A stretch of 64,000 bases of DNA from Porpolomopsis calyptriformis (GCA_951640195.1 OX621169.1:1240001-1304000), one strand, 5' to 3'; positions 47,401 through 59,367 are shown, numbered from the stretch's first letter. Notes: a model not told the origin generated them from the letters alone. Program-made: numbers and translations.

Positions 47401-49583
47401 CCACCGAGCTGAACTGATTCTTTTCCAGTTTACCGATGCCGACGGACAAGTCACGGCATCGTTTGTGGAAAAATTACAATCGCTCAGTGCCGAGAATTCC
47501 AAAGGCGAGCTGTCCATTGAGAGGTTCTTGGTCAAAAGCGAAGAGGACTTCTTCGGTAAAGTTCGCAAGGAGAGACTAGACGCCGCCAGTACCAGATCAT
47601 CACAAAGAGAGTCATTTTGGGCTACCCCAACTGAATCCCTATATTCACGGCCCGAATGTACGTGACAAAACTCAAAGCTAGTACTGATATGACACTCACA
47701 TTTTCACTGTTCTTAGCTCCAACCTTACATGCCTTTACGACATCGGGCTACGATGGACCTCTTCGGAATGAGCTTGCTGATCCTAACGAGGCCGTGATGA
47801 CGAGGTTGCAAGTCATCATGTCCCGCGAAATTGTAGGCTGGCCATTCTACACCATTGTCATCGGCCTGGGCCAGGTCCGTCTCGTATTTTGTTTTATGAC
47901 CTATACTTATTTAACTTGTAACAGATGTTGAGCGCGACCAGCTTCCAGATTACTCTTCTCTCGGGTCAAAACTGGCAAACGGATCTTCAACTCTACGTTC
48001 TTGGTGCAGTATTCTTGGCTGCCTCTGCTGTCTGGTACACAATGTTCCGTATGAAACCTTCTGTCTACGTCCTTTCCACTCCTTGGATCTTTTTCGGACT
48101 GGCCTTCTTCTTGATTGGATTACCGTCAGCCGCGAGAACGATGGTTCCGGCGCACAAGGCTCTCGCGAGCGCGGCTACTTGGTGTTATGCAGCCGGATCA
48201 GCGGCAGCTTTCCTTTTCTTCGGCCTCAACTTCGGAGAGGAAGCGGTAAGCTATACTCGAATTTTCCTATATCTGGTCTTACGTCACTTCATTTAGGGTG
48301 CCGCAACGGAAGTATGGACATTGAGGGCTTGTGTAGTCCAGGGATCCCAGCAAATCTGGATCACAGTCTTGTGGTATTGGGGGTATGCCTTGAACGGCGA
48401 AACACCCAGCTACCTTCCACCTTGGTGGATCGTTATCATTCTATGGCCACTTTCGATTATGAGCTTCGTCTTCGCATACCTTATGCTTTATGGCTTGCCT
48501 GGTAAGGGTGTTTTGAATTTACCAATTTGTGATCTTCATGTAGATTTCAGAATATTATCGGCAAACACCGCCAAAGGTTCCAAACTTCCTAAAAACACTT
48601 TTCCGTCGAAAATTGGTTCTTTGGTATGTGAAAGTGTGTGCTGGAGTTTAAATTATCACTTATCTTATTCCCCAGGTTCTTGATGTCCGAAATCTTGCGT
48701 GACTATTGGTTGAGTGGAGTGAGTTGCCTTACTTGTGTGTAAATTTCGTAATTCATTCCCGATGTTTTTTTAGCCGTACGGTCGCAACTGGAGTTTCCTC
48801 TGGGCTGTGCCAATACCCAAGTGGCAGATTCTCGTTCTTGTCGTCGTATTCTTTGTTGGGGTCTGGGCTGCGATGCTTCTGATCTTGACACACTTCAGTA
48901 AGACACATACTTGGCTTCTTCCGGTTTTCGCAGTAGGTCTTGGGGCCCCAAGATGGTGCCAGGTAAGAGCAATCCCCCCCTTTCCGCGATTTCCCGCAAC
49001 CAAACTCTTTGCAGATGTTATGGGGAACTTCTTCTTTGGCGCTGTACATTCCCTGGGCGGGTGGCGCTGGACCCTATTTGGGTATTTCTTTATGGCTTTG
49101 GTTAGGTGTTCTTGATGCCATCCAAGGCGTTGGCCTGGGCATGATTCTTCTTCAGGTACGCTCACCTTCGTTGTAGAAGCGTGATGTCACAAGTACTCAT
49201 TTTATTCATAGACGCTCTCACGCCTACACGTTTGTGCAACATTAGCCTTCTCTCAAGTCATTGGCTCTATCTGTGTCATGGTTGCTCGAGCGACTGCGCC
49301 AGATCGAATTGGCCCAGGATCTGTATTCCCAGACGCATCTAAATGGGACTTCCAGGAGGGACTGAAAGGTACCTTCCAATTTTCCTGGAGAATGACGTCT
49401 CCTGACATCTTTTTCTCAGGCAGTCCGATGGCCCTTCCACTGTTCTGGATTGCCCTCATGTCTCAAATCGCCATTGTCATCGGATACTTCTGGTTCTACC
49501 GAAAAGAACAGCTTTGTGAGTGTTTTCTCACGCGTGGGCGATATCCAAACAGTTGATCCCCGTTTTCTTTAGCTCGTCCGTGA
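41468..49583 (+). CDS. AGS1: Cell-wall alpha-1,3-glucan synthase Ags1
   Basis: Huge plasma-membrane enzyme that makes alpha-(1,3)-glucan of the hyphal wall. A signal peptide ([20 protein letters not shown]) is followed by an extracellular GH13 amylase-like domain: [40 protein letters not shown] after an intron, the nucleophile region [13 protein letters not shown] (42542-42580), and the acid region [11 protein letters not shown] (about 42655-42690). A central helix ([20 protein letters not shown], near 45080) leads to a cytosolic GT5 synthase domain: [20 protein letters not shown] (KxGGLG type), [38 protein letters not shown], and [21 protein letters not shown] disordered linker follows, then multiple C-terminal helices (about 47720-49500) thought to export the chain. 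It ends EQLSRP at 49583 after the last intron. Many short introns; about 2,350-2,450 residues, the usual size. Confidence 0.95.
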
Positions 49584-49904
49584 CCACAATCTCTCCTCTC
49601 TACGCCATAGAATATTTACACAATCGGACTAAACATTATCTTACGATCTTTCCTAGACTTTGGTTCGGTTGGGATTCTTTTCATGGACAAGTCTTGCAAG
49701 CGAACATTTTGTATGTATATCAAGACCATCCCGCGTCTTCGCTCTCCATCCCGTCGCACATTCTCCCCAGCAGCTAAAATATCCCAGTATTAGTCATAGT
49801 TTCGATCAGTAGCACAAATTGTCTCAAAAAGCAAAGTCATCATGTCCCCAAGTGGCTAGTTGAGTACCCGTGGTTTCAGAAAGGTAGGTAATAGGTAAGT
49901 ATCC
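49584..49904. other. Convergent 3' flanks of AGS1 and LCB kinase
   Basis: About 320 bp between two stop codons. A frame on + runs to 49777 but is the read-through of the last AGS1 intron in another frame. I see no gene here. Confidence 0.5.
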
Positions 49905-51865
49905 TCAAGATTTTAGTGCTTCGGCTTGATCAGTACCGTGAAACTTTGGGGCATAGCAGCCATATAGGCTCAGAAAAGTGCCCAACCCTTGGTGAACCTC
50001 AACCTGAAAATCCTCGCATGGATATTCTTCTCCATCTACAGCGAAACATCCTTTGGTAGACAGAAACTCGACCCGATAGGCATGCGCTTTGAAATAATGT
50101 TGCTGACAAGACAACGATCAGTAGGGTAGAAGAGGAAAGAAAAAGGCGAAAAGGATAGGCACTGAGTCCAGCCAGTAAGTTTCGCCTTTGGCTGCTCCAC
50201 TCATCGATTTGAGGATTTCAGTACGTGAGGACTTGCAAACGGTTAAGCCATGCACCCCCTCTTGAACAGTGAGAACATACCACTTCTTGCACCACCAAAT
50301 CGATAAGGCCATCATCAGGCAGTGAAACGGGAAAAGGCATAAAATCTCTACAGGACAATCAAATTATATCAGAATGAGGTCTACGAAGAAACGATGGGCA
50401 ACAAACCGGCCCACATAAGGCCCCTGCCCTGCATATGCATAGAGAAGGGGCTTATCAAAAGTCGTCCATCCATCCTCTTCGTCTTCTGAGTACTTCAGAG
50501 GTGGAAGCGATATTGGTAAACTCTCTTCCAAGCTGCTGGCAGAGAGTTCCTTTCTGGTCTTCTCTCTTCGAGCTATCGACGTTTCTAACATGGTATGTTT
50601 ATCTTGCTCCGCGACCTTGATGGACAACTTGATTGGACATGATCTGAACAAGGCGACTGTAAGAGGCAAACGAGTACATCAGATGAATTCTCGTGTACTG
50701 GAAACAACCGGGGCATACCTCCTCGGAATAGGCCAACTATAAACCGGGCATCACCCATCCACCGCAAGTTCTCGGTCCCGATATCCAGGTCTGCCATGAG
50801 TCCCAACGCTTGAGACATAAAAGAAAGCGTTCGTTTGCCCTTCTGACTGATCGAAAAAAGGTCTACTTTCATAGGCTGACCTAAAAGATAAAGCTCATGA
50901 GTTTCAGTGACTGCTAAATTTTCGGAAACGAACCCTTGATAACATTCAAGGCAGCAGCTGCAACGTCAAACCCATCCTAATGTGTGATTAATTTTATGAC
51001 AGATTTTCGGAGGACAGTTGCGAACCTCAATTCCCAGTAAATTTAATGACAAACCATTACCCGATCCGGTGGGTATCGGTGCGATGGGTATTCTGAGGGC
51101 ATTGGCGGAATCTTTATGGAGTGCAAAGCCATTTATAATTTCGTGAATTAGACCATCCCCGGAAAGAGTTACGACTGCGTCGTATTCCAAAGGCAAGTTC
51201 TTCGCGATCTCATAAGCATGCCCATTGTGAGTGGTGTCTGATGAGATGCGTTTTCAACAATAGGACTTTTTCAACAACTAGGACACGAACGAGTGACGTC
51301 GAGGGTGCACTCCGCGGCACGGAAGATGGGTTCTACTATCTTCTGGAAAGCCAGATGTGATTTACCCTGTTTCACTGTTCAGAAAAATGCCCGAGGGACA
51401 AAGCAAGAGTTTACTTGTCCGCTATGAGGATTCACCAGCACTTTCAATTTTCGGTGGGACTTGACCTCTGTTTCCACTCAGGAGGACAGAAAAAAGTTGA
51501 AGCAGAGGGAAATACCTTTGTAGGCCAACTGCATTAATGAATCAACCCATCCAGCAGCGTTTGGGCTATCATCTTCGAATATCTTCCCTGCAACCTTTAC
51601 AAGAGAGAATGGGGCCTTCTTCTTTTTAGCAAGGAAGTTCACCTCCAGGAATGATGATAGGTGAACGAGGCGATAGGTGGCTGATAATATTTTTCGGGCA
51701 ACTACCTCAAGTCTCCTGTTGGCTGAACAGTGTTGGGTTAGGAGCTCGTCTGAAGTGCACTGGAATTTACAACTCACCACCGTCTGTTACCAAAAGCGAC
51801 GTCTCCGTAAGGGTGAGCTTCACTGGCTTTCTGCCTGACACGATGTTGAGCTCGCGGCAGGCCAT
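49905..51865 (-). CDS. LCB5: Sphingoid long-chain base kinase (Lcb4/Lcb5, DAGK-catalytic fold)
   Basis: Lipid kinase that phosphorylates sphingosine-type bases at membranes. Start ATG 51863-51865 gives MACRELNIVSGRKPVKLTLT. The catalytic fold begins KVLVNPHSGQ-GKSHLAF (split by an intron near 51370-51430), then IVEPIFRAAECTLDVTR. The family signature is YDAVVTLSGDGLIHEIINGF (about 51128-51187), with IPTGSGNGLSLNLLG. Substrate-region blocks follow: MKVDLFSISQKGKRTLSFMS and ADLDIGTENLRWMGDARFIV. The C-terminal domain has FAVDGEEYPCEDFQVEVHQG and LGTFLSLYG, ending EALKS at 49905. A charged insert containing PPLKYSEDEEDGWTTFD precedes the C-terminal part. About ten introns, roughly 480 residues, as expected. 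Ceramide kinase is unlikely because of the DGE...FQVEVH tail. Confidence 0.92.
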
Positions 51866-52279
51866 CACAACTCTGGCCAATCACTCAAAGTGACAAAACT
51901 GGTATCATGAATCATGTGACCATTTACCTTTTTAATGCACGATCGATCGTTGAACCAGCGCACTTCCCTGTGAACCGTGAAACATGTACTCTCACTGGTG
52001 GTGGGACCCACAATATATAAGATTGTAAAACCACAAATCATTTAAAAAACCCGAGAGTTATTTTACAAGCATTCCTAGTCACTAAATTGATTCCGCCAGG
52101 TGTGTGTACAGTTCCGCTACATCCCCTTGTCTTTCAATGACAGATTAGCTGCCATTTCCATAGCAAATTTATCCAGAATCCAAGTCAGAGATATTGAAAG
52201 TCGTTGGTAATCAGTTACTTACTAGATCAGCTAGATGTATTGATTATCAACGCTGGATCAAAGATGAATCATTGACCAT
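51866..52279. other. Intergenic upstream of LCB kinase
   Basis: About 410 bp between two minus-strand genes. AT-rich, with a GATCGATCG palindromic stretch near 51941-51950. A direct repeat of ACCCAGTGGT occurs just beyond, at 52301-52320, inside the end of the next gene. No gene seen. Confidence 0.45.
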
Positions 52280-53391
52280 TCATGAACTCTTTGATCGGTA
52301 CACCCAGTGGTACCCAGTGGTGTGAATCAACTTATACCGTAAGATCCCTTCGATAAATGCTATGACCAACGCTGGGTTCGCCGGTTTGTGTGGATCATTT
52401 GGTTTTATCGTCAAGCAGTCCATCATACCAAAGCAATAATCAGAATTATGCAGCTCGATCGTCAAGCCACCAAGCTAATATATGTTCGTAAGCCCCTGAT
52501 AAATACAACACATGATGCCTAAACGTACATATACTGGGATTTTCTTTTCCCATTTCTTCAAGTATGAGGCCAACAATTCCAGGCTGGGTTCATGGCTGCA
52601 CTGAACGGCGATTGAGTTGTTTTTAATTTCAACTAGCAAGATGTACGGAGTTGTGATCTTGAACAAGTCGGCGGGACATAGAAGCATGTCTAATGTAGGC
52701 AGACAGTCGACAGTCCTCGTTGGGTAAGCAGATGCCGTCTCCAATTCATGGCCATCTACATGCGCCCATTCATCGCCCTCCGCCGTCTGTCCTTCTGTGA
52801 AGAGGTTTTCAAAGTCCTTATCGTATCCGGCAATCATTCTGTCCAATGACACCGGCTGACAGCTCGGTATTTTAAGGACAAAGGAGGAAAGTTTCGAGTC
52901 CCAATGCGTGGTCGGGCGTAGGATCTTGCTAGGTTCGGCAACCTGGAGACGAAACCATCGATAAATGTCAACCGATTAGATGTCTGCACATGGTACCTGA
53001 ATGTATAGTCTGCAATTGGGCTGCCGTGACTTTGACGCCTCCGACAGAACGTCCAGGAACTCTTCCGCCCATTTCGAATATGCCGGATTCTCAAGCCGGG
53101 TCGTGAGATGATCGTACCATGCTGTCGAAATGGCGATAAGAGCTGGAACAAAACCTTCCAAGTCTGGGAAGTGGTCCTTTAAATTCGCCCATTGTGCAGG
53201 CCATTCGACCACCTCCGGATAGATTTTGCGACCAAGAGTCTTGTAGAGCGAATCTACGGACTGTTGGACGGCTGAGCCGGGGGCATCCCAAAGGTCTCGA
53301 ATGTCTACGCGAACCTTGGTGGGCCTGCAAATTAATGGGATTATTATTGAAACGAATGGAGAATAATACACGAAACGTGCAATTTAGCCAT
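52280..53391 (-). CDS. Orphan protein with PD-(D/E)XK-like ExK signature
   Basis: Unrecognised protein of about 330 residues in four exons. Start ATG 53389-53391 gives MAKLHVS, then a 43-nt intron and PTKVRVDIRDLWDAPGSAVQ, KTLGRKIYPEVVEWPAQWAN. A second block reads LYIQVAEPSKILRPTTHWDS. The third contains RTVDCLPTLDMLLCPADLFK followed by ITTPYILLVEIKNNSIAVQ. The Asp in LDMLL and the Glu-Ile-Lys 18-20 residues later sit on predicted beta strands, as in PD-(D/E)XK nuclease folds. The last exon carries LGGLTIELHNSDYCFGMMDC and ends VYRSKSS at 52280. Splices are ordinary and frames are clean, so the gene is probably real. The fold assignment is an inference from one motif only; it may equally be an unrelated basidiomycete orphan family. 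Confidence 0.6.
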
Positions 53392-53755
53392 GATAGCAAT
53401 CGATAAAAGGAGTAAAATAAAATTTCGAATTCTCGAAGGCTGGCGTTCTCGGACGCAGGATCACGAGCAAGTGGGGCACGATCAGTGTGGATCAAATTCC
53501 TTTTGTTTGCCGGTGGCCAGTGTAACTTGAAACTTGAGAGCCGTGGCACCGCGCTTAATAGCCCTATAATGGCACTTGTAGTGATTCCGTCATGCCTACC
53601 CCAGGAGCATTCGGAATACCTCAGAATTCCCCGTGAGTGACAGCGCACTGCAATCAGACAACCACTAATCGGGCGCCATCGATTTTTTTTCTCTCCAGGT
53701 GGTGATAAATAGTCAGTCTCCCACCCGATTGGAAAATTTCCCTTCAACCCTGAAC
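53392..53755. promoter_or_regulatory. Divergent intergenic region, orphan gene / DUF6534-like gene
   Basis: 364 bp between two outward-facing start codons. A long frame on - crosses it but has no motif and overlaps the orphan gene in another frame. A T8 run lies near 53683. No other feature seen. Confidence 0.45.
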
Positions 53756-55756
53756 ATGAGCGCCCCCCAGGCTATCCCTACTCAGATCATCGCGTTAACT
53801 TATGGTGCGCAGTTGATAGGCTGCCTAGTCGCTATCGCGTTCGTGCAAAATTTATTATTCTCCCATCACCCTCTCATCTTGCGGCAGTCTGTCGGGGATC
53901 GTGAATTTACAGACATGGGTATACTTCCAATGCTACCCCGAAGATGATCGCATAGTCAAGCTTGTGGTGAGTGCAGTCGATCCTCCATCTCGCCCTCGCT
54001 AAGGGTGAGCCTCAGATAGCAGTGATTTGGCGCGTCTGCTTCCAATCTACCTGGCAGACACACTTACCGATCTTCCAGGTTCATGGATCTCGGCCACACT
54101 GCCGCTCTTTTTGGAGTCCTCTGGAATAATTTTATTGTACAATTTGGCAATTTTGCTTCATTTGACATCATTACATGGTAAGCATCTCGCTGGTATGCTC
54201 TTCTGTCGTTGATACCAAAATGGATGCCTCTTAGGGGTTTTGTGGTATGTCCATTTCTATCACTGGGTTCCCTCCATTGACCACTCTCTTAAAGACGGCT
54301 GCTATTTGCACGGTATGTCCTTGTTATTTCTTCCTCGTCCCTATGCTCCAACTTCTGGCAGACAATCACCACCCTGTTCGTACATTGGTAAATAAACCTC
54401 CTCTCTTCCAAAGCGAAACACATACGAATCTCCTTTAGTTTCTATGCAAACAGAATTTTCAAGTGTGAGTGTCTCATGTGTTGCATATTATCCGGCATTA
54501 CTAAAAGCTTCGATGTAGTTAGCAAACGGAACTGGTATATCACAATCCCTATTGTAAGCAAACCTCAAACTTATTGATGCAAAATATCTCTTATTCTTTC
54601 CCTCTGCAGCTTGTTCTTAATATTCTCCGATTCAGTGAGTCGCATACATCATAGTTCGCCTACTGTATTAACCAACCAATTTCAGTTGCGGGTATCGGTG
54701 AGTGACGGAGCGCTCCCTCCAGTTGTATCACTCTGGTTCTTATTCAGACGACATTGAAGCAACGGCCGCTGAAATGTTCGTCAACCTTATATCGCACTAG
54801 TCTCATTGATTTACGTAGTCCTCTACAGGGTCCACCAAGTCCATCTGTCGCTATTAAGGGGTCACGTTCTCGTGAGTCCCAGTGGTCAAGCGTTCAACCT
54901 TCAGCATCTGACGAGGCAGCCCATCTGTTCAGTGGCTAATCACACTCGGTCTCTCTCTCTCATCTGGAGTTGACATCATCGTCACGTCAACTCTGTGGTA
55001 CTATCTGCGTACTAGCAAGTCCCAGTCATTCACGTACGTACTCCAACTTATAACCTTGCTATTCTGGCTAATCATACGCTCAGTATGGACCATGTCATCG
55101 ACAGGTTGGTTACAAACGCCTTGGAAACGGGTTCTCTGACCTGGTGAGTGATGGGCCGCTGTTCTCTATCTTTCAGGACATCAACAAACATAACTTAGCG
55201 CTGCCACTTTCCTTTCGGTGATATGCGTAAGTGAAAATTCCTACCGCCATTTATCACGAGTCTCGCTGAGGAGATGTATAGTGGGTGACCATGAAAAAAA
55301 ACATGATTTTCATAGCTTTCTATTTCACGGTTGAAAAATGTGAGTGCTTGCCGCGCAACTTACCGAGGAATTCTCTCATCCCAAGAAATCCACAGTATTT
55401 GCAATCTCAATTTTAACGACGTGAGTGATAATCCATTTATAATCCCTTCAAACTACACCTCTTCCCAGGTTGAATGTGCGCCGAGAACTCCGAACTACTC
55501 GGAGGGGCGCCCACACGAGTGAACTTCCCTCAATAAGCGCTCTCGAACTCAGCAAGATGACGATCGAACGGACCACGACTAAGGTGATTTGCTTTTCAAA
55601 CATTCTTGTCAATTTTACAACCGTCTCAAGATGCATACAACATTTCAGCATGAATACCGGGATCCCGCCACCCCATCCGTAAAATCCAGGTTCATAGTGA
55701 GTTCTAAGGGCACATCGTTTGTAACACTCACACATGATGGATTCAGCCCGAAGTAG
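53756..55756 (+). CDS. Seven-helix membrane protein, DUF6534-like
   Basis: Multi-exon integral membrane protein of the large Agaricomycete family carrying DUF6534. The N-terminus MSAPQAIPTQIIALTYGAQL is followed by a first helix and the loop WVYFQCYPEDDRIVKLV (about 53910-53970). Small exons add helices and the segment SKRNWYITIPI near 54525-54550. The family's C-terminal core is clear: IDRLVTNALETGSLT near 55100-55140, TCAATFLSVIC, MKKNMIFIAFYFTVEK (about 55288-55338), and LNVRRELRTTRRGAH (about 55465-55515). The tail most simply uses an intron at about 55584-55632 and stops at 55754-55756; without it the frame stops at 55682. Very short exons make several junctions uncertain. Function is unknown; members are expanded and lineage-specific in mushrooms. 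Confidence 0.6.
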
Positions 55757-56113
55757 TTCCGCAGCCATACCTTTGGCAAAGCAGGGACAACTCAGAAATT
55801 GTAGGATTACCGTCTCCCTCCGAAGGCCCCGGGTACTGCGACCCACCTGGAGAAGATTTGCCCTATCATCCCAACGCCTTTTAACTGTATTTTATAAACT
55901 AATATTGTCGTTGGCCCTTACAGTATGTATACCCGCAGATATCCTGCCCGTGTTGAGCATAGGTGCATTATGGAATGCTATTGTCACCTCGAACCCATTA
56001 TCAAAAAGCTATTGGTCTGAAGGATAGAATTACAAGGGAGAGATAAGTACTCCTAATAACGTGTAAAGAAGAAATGGCATGTGGCGAGTAGGAGAGGTGA
56101 TGCAGATACATAC
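55757..56113. other. Convergent intergenic region
   Basis: About 360 bp between convergent genes. A frame on + from 55734 to 56027 includes a hydrophobic stretch (LILSLALTVCIPADILPVLS) but lacks a clear start context or family match. It could be a decayed extra exon of the upstream membrane gene. Nothing else seen. Confidence 0.35.
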
Positions 56114-57961
56114 TCACGTCACCTCTAAAATCGATGTCTCCAAAACCCGAAATTGTTCTGGGTCTTTTGAATTCTCTGTCCAGCCAACGACCTCTCTCCA
56201 GTTGACGGTGTTAGCCTCTTTCTCGCCGGCTCCAGCGAACATCCCCAAATCGTCATCCGAGAGACCGCGGAAAATGAGGAAAAGCCTAGTAAAGACACAG
56301 GGATCTGCGGTAACTGAAATGTCGATGGCGGAGGCTATTTTATGAGGTGTGAGGAATCGGTACGCGATGTTCTTGTGTGCGCAAAAGACAGACATATTAT
56401 TGCTATGTGAAGTAAATGGTGAGTTGGGTTTTACATTTTGAGAACGGAATTCATACTTGATAAAGTTGGTACGGGCATGGAGAGACATCCCCAATTGGTC
56501 CAAAACGATCATGAGATGTGGTATAAAGTCTCTGAAAGACATGGCGAAGCCGTTTCGAGGTGCAATGTAGTCATTCGGGTCGACCATGGCAGGGTCGGGT
56601 CTATAAAAGAAAGGTTGATGACTAGGTTACCACTCGCAAAAAAAAAAAAAGACTCACATTGCTTCATAATATATCGTGGTAGTCACCATCTCACTTTCGA
56701 AGTGCTCCAGCGCGCCACCCGGATGTACTCGCAGGAAGTATTTTACCTTGTTCTCACCTATGTTCTCCGCAGGTGGCCATGTGACCCCGAGTGTCCACAG
56801 GCTAGAGGGAGTGAGGAAGACATCGCAGTACTGTTTTGTCGGTGCTAGTATGCTTAAATGGCATTTTGCTGTCGTCGGCTTGGTGGCCACGGCTAATTTG
56901 GTCATCACTCGAGAGTCGAACATGAACTCGGGTGAGTATTCCTGATTTGCGAGACGTGTTCCGGTAAACTCCATCTTGTGTGTATCGCCATCATGTACGA
57001 TGTCGAGTTTGCCCCAAAACATACCGGCCACCAGTGTCCCATCCTCCATGCGGGACATATCAAGCTCGTCCGAAGACACCGTAGTGTCGAGCGCTACATG
57101 TTGTCCAGGTATGAGTTCAAGATTGAAAGTGGCTGGCATATCTAAAACGGGGGGCGGTCTGGTACGTGGAATTTGAACATAAAACAAGTCAATAGCTGTC
57201 GGTCATACTTACGGAGGAGGTCTTTGAAAGACAAAACAGAAGCACAGGTCATCCGACTCTGGCTGTGTATGAAGAGACAAAATAGCACTCACGGTGGTTC
57301 ATCCGGAGGGGGTGGGGCATCACTGACTATCTCAACCCGGAGGCCTTGCACACCCATTACGGCGATTTGATAGGAATCGTCACCAGTAAGCTAGGCGAAG
57401 GGATCACATATGGTAGTAGAATTTCGACCCTTGAACTTACATATATATACGGTCCTGATACCAGACGCTACGCAAGCTATCAGCAATGAAGACTCTGTCC
57501 ACGAACGCGAACTGCGGCTCACAGCAGCGTGGATAGATGCATATTCCACAGGTACACGCAATGAAAAAAGGGCACCAGGCGGGGGCTTAGTCCAGTCCCT
57601 TGCTACGGCCTCAAGTTCCTGGAGAGGGCTCAGTTGATGTTCTTAGTTTATGAGAGATCGCTCTCACAGCGAAGCTGTTAGGTAGCTTAGGAAGTAGTTA
57701 GTCGCATGAAAAATATAAGAAAGAGAGGCGGAGACCATGCGAATAGTTTCCATATCGCCGAAGGCGAGCGTGAGCAACTTCTGGCGAGAGAGCGCCATGC
57801 GGTCACCATCCTTATTACCCTTGGGCTTCAACTTGCCCCAGAACGACTGGGAAGGCAAGCTGCCATTCGTAGATCTGCGAGTGAAGAGAGGCAGATTGGA
57901 GTTGAGATATACCAGAGCTCGAGAGATTTAAAGGTTGCGCGTACGCGGGAGAGAGAAGCAT
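56114..57961 (-). CDS. Conserved-looking protein of unknown function
   Basis: I do not recognise this family by name. Start ATG 57959-57961 with an early intron gives MLLSPASTNGSLPSQSFWGK, then MALSRQKLLTLAFGDMETIR. Next comes a segment AVARDWTKPPPGALFSLRVP, and after short exons PPPVLDMPATFNLELIPGQH. A beta-rich domain covers about 57140-56660, including FWGKLDIVHDGDTHKMEFTG and LTPSSLWTLGVTWPPAENIG, ending MVTTTIYYEAM. The last exons contain NDYIAPRNGFAMSFRDFIPH, LGMSLHARTNFI, KNIAYRFLTP, IDISVTADPCVFTRLFLIFR, and EQFRVLETSILEVT with stop at 56114-56116. Regular charged and hydrophobic spacing and consistent splices support a real gene of about 480 residues. No signal peptide or membrane helix is evident, so it is probably intracellular. 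Confidence 0.65.
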
Positions 57962-58298
57962 GGTCCAAGGCAAGAATTTTCTGTACACTCAATTTATTCA
58001 ATGTCACGGAGATGGAGAATCATGAGGTGAACGATGGGAGTTTTTGCGATGGGATAACACTTGAACACGCGACGGAAACACGAGGCTGGATCCCCGATAG
58101 CAGTGCTATCAGGAATGATCAGAGACGTGCGTGATGAAGGTAGATAGTGATCAGTAACTTTTGCGGTACCTTTGGTCCAGCTGCCGTCTTCGTCGACCTC
58201 AAGATCCTCAAGAGTACTTGAGGTGACTTGCGAGCTTCTTGCCCGCGAGAGGGGCTGATCGAGTGCACGTGAACAACTCACCGCAACGTCCAACGTCC
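57962..58298. promoter_or_regulatory. Divergent intergenic region
   Basis: About 340 bp between outward-facing starts of the unknown gene (-) and the SAP-domain gene (+). Open frames cross it on both strands without motif support. No further feature seen. Confidence 0.45.
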
Positions 58299-59328
58299 AT
58301 GTTCCCTGCCTCGCTCGTGCAACGACTTCCGGCGCTCTCTCAACGTTTTGTCAGGCACAGGACATTTGTGTCATCCGTTCTCTTTACAAAAACATGGGAA
58401 AACGAATCTGTCACTGACCTTAGGAAGGAGGCAAGGAGTCGTGGCTTGTCCCCGTATGTCCATGCTTTTTTTAGCCCCAGACGAATGATTTATTGTGTCC
58501 TACAGCAAGGGGAACAAATCCACTCTTGTCACCCGAATACAGGAGTACGAGAAGCTAAGAGCTTTCCCGGAACCTTCCCTCTCTACCCCATCAAGAAGTG
58601 CTTCAACGGTCAGCATATCGCCAGGCATCCCCCCACCTTCGCAACCTACTGGCACACTTCCGGAGGGTTTATTTCGCATCAACCTCCCAGACCTCTCACA
58701 ACAGGATCCCGATCCTGAAATTCAGGTGGTACGTTCTAATTACCCTTGTTTGAAACCCTTGGACACACGAGATTTCGTGATGATAGTTGATCTGGGGTTG
58801 GCTACCCAACCGCCTTTTACCTGTTTGCATTTACATCCTGTCCTGACATATTTATTATGCTAGCCCTACTTACCTGACTTCTCGAAATCAAAACCGGTAA
58901 CGGCCTCTCAAGCGGTGGATCCCCCTCTTCCAAAGCTCCTGCTCGTCACAGGTGCTGACACCCATCACGGCGGTGGTCCTTCGTCCAATCTACACGATGA
59001 ACACAGCCATGTCGCTTATCTCACAGATTCACATATCGTCCCGTCGCACACAGCCACCTCATCCCATACAACCGATGGATTATTACAAGATGTTGTCCGT
59101 GATATCGGCATTCCCATAACGTTTAATGTAAACCAAGCACGGAAGGTGATTGCGGACATGTTCGCACAAACCACTAGAAATGATCGATATGTTGGACGAT
59201 CGAGAAAGCTAGATGAAGAGGAAGCGAGAGGTGTTTGGGTTCTGTTAGGGTTACTCACTGGATCCTACATTCTCGCAGGCTTTGTTAATGGGAAGCCCGC
59301 CTCTCCAAAAGATAAGGACGCGATCTGA
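58299..59328 (+). CDS. Mitochondrial SAP-domain protein (AIM34-like)
   Basis: Presumed mitochondrial membrane protein. Start ATG 58299 gives an arginine- and serine-rich, acid-free presequence (MFPASLVQRLPALSQRFVRH). A SAP motif follows, split by an intron: SVTDLRKEARSRGLSP joins KGNKSTLVTRIQEYE (intron about 58456-58505). A proline/serine-rich linker leads, after a second intron (about 58728-58862), to PYLPDFSKSKPVTA. The C-terminus has a polar region with FNVNQARKVIADMFAQTTRN and a single helix GVWVLLGLLTGSYILAGFVN, ending KDKDAI at 59328. This architecture (presequence, SAP, one C-terminal helix) resembles yeast Aim34, whose molecular role is poorly defined. The downstream COA8 gene starts only 39 bp after this stop, also on +. 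Confidence 0.75.
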
Positions 59329-59367
59329 GGGGACGCGTCGATATTTATTTTCTTTACGTAATCAGAC

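Noticed and set aside
49584..49777. Frame continuing past AGS1 with PRLWFGWDSFHGQV
   Set aside because: Correct splicing of the last AGS1 intron ends the protein with SRP and a stop at 49583; the downstream frame is out of phase and has no motif.
52301..52320. Direct repeat of ACCCAGTGGT
   Set aside because: Two copies of ten bases inside an AT-rich gene end are too short to infer a mobile-element footprint.
53091..53747. 218-codon minus-strand frame reading through the intergenic region
   Set aside because: It overlaps the first exons of the orphan gene in another frame and lacks motif support; splicing at 53372 gives a better N-terminus.
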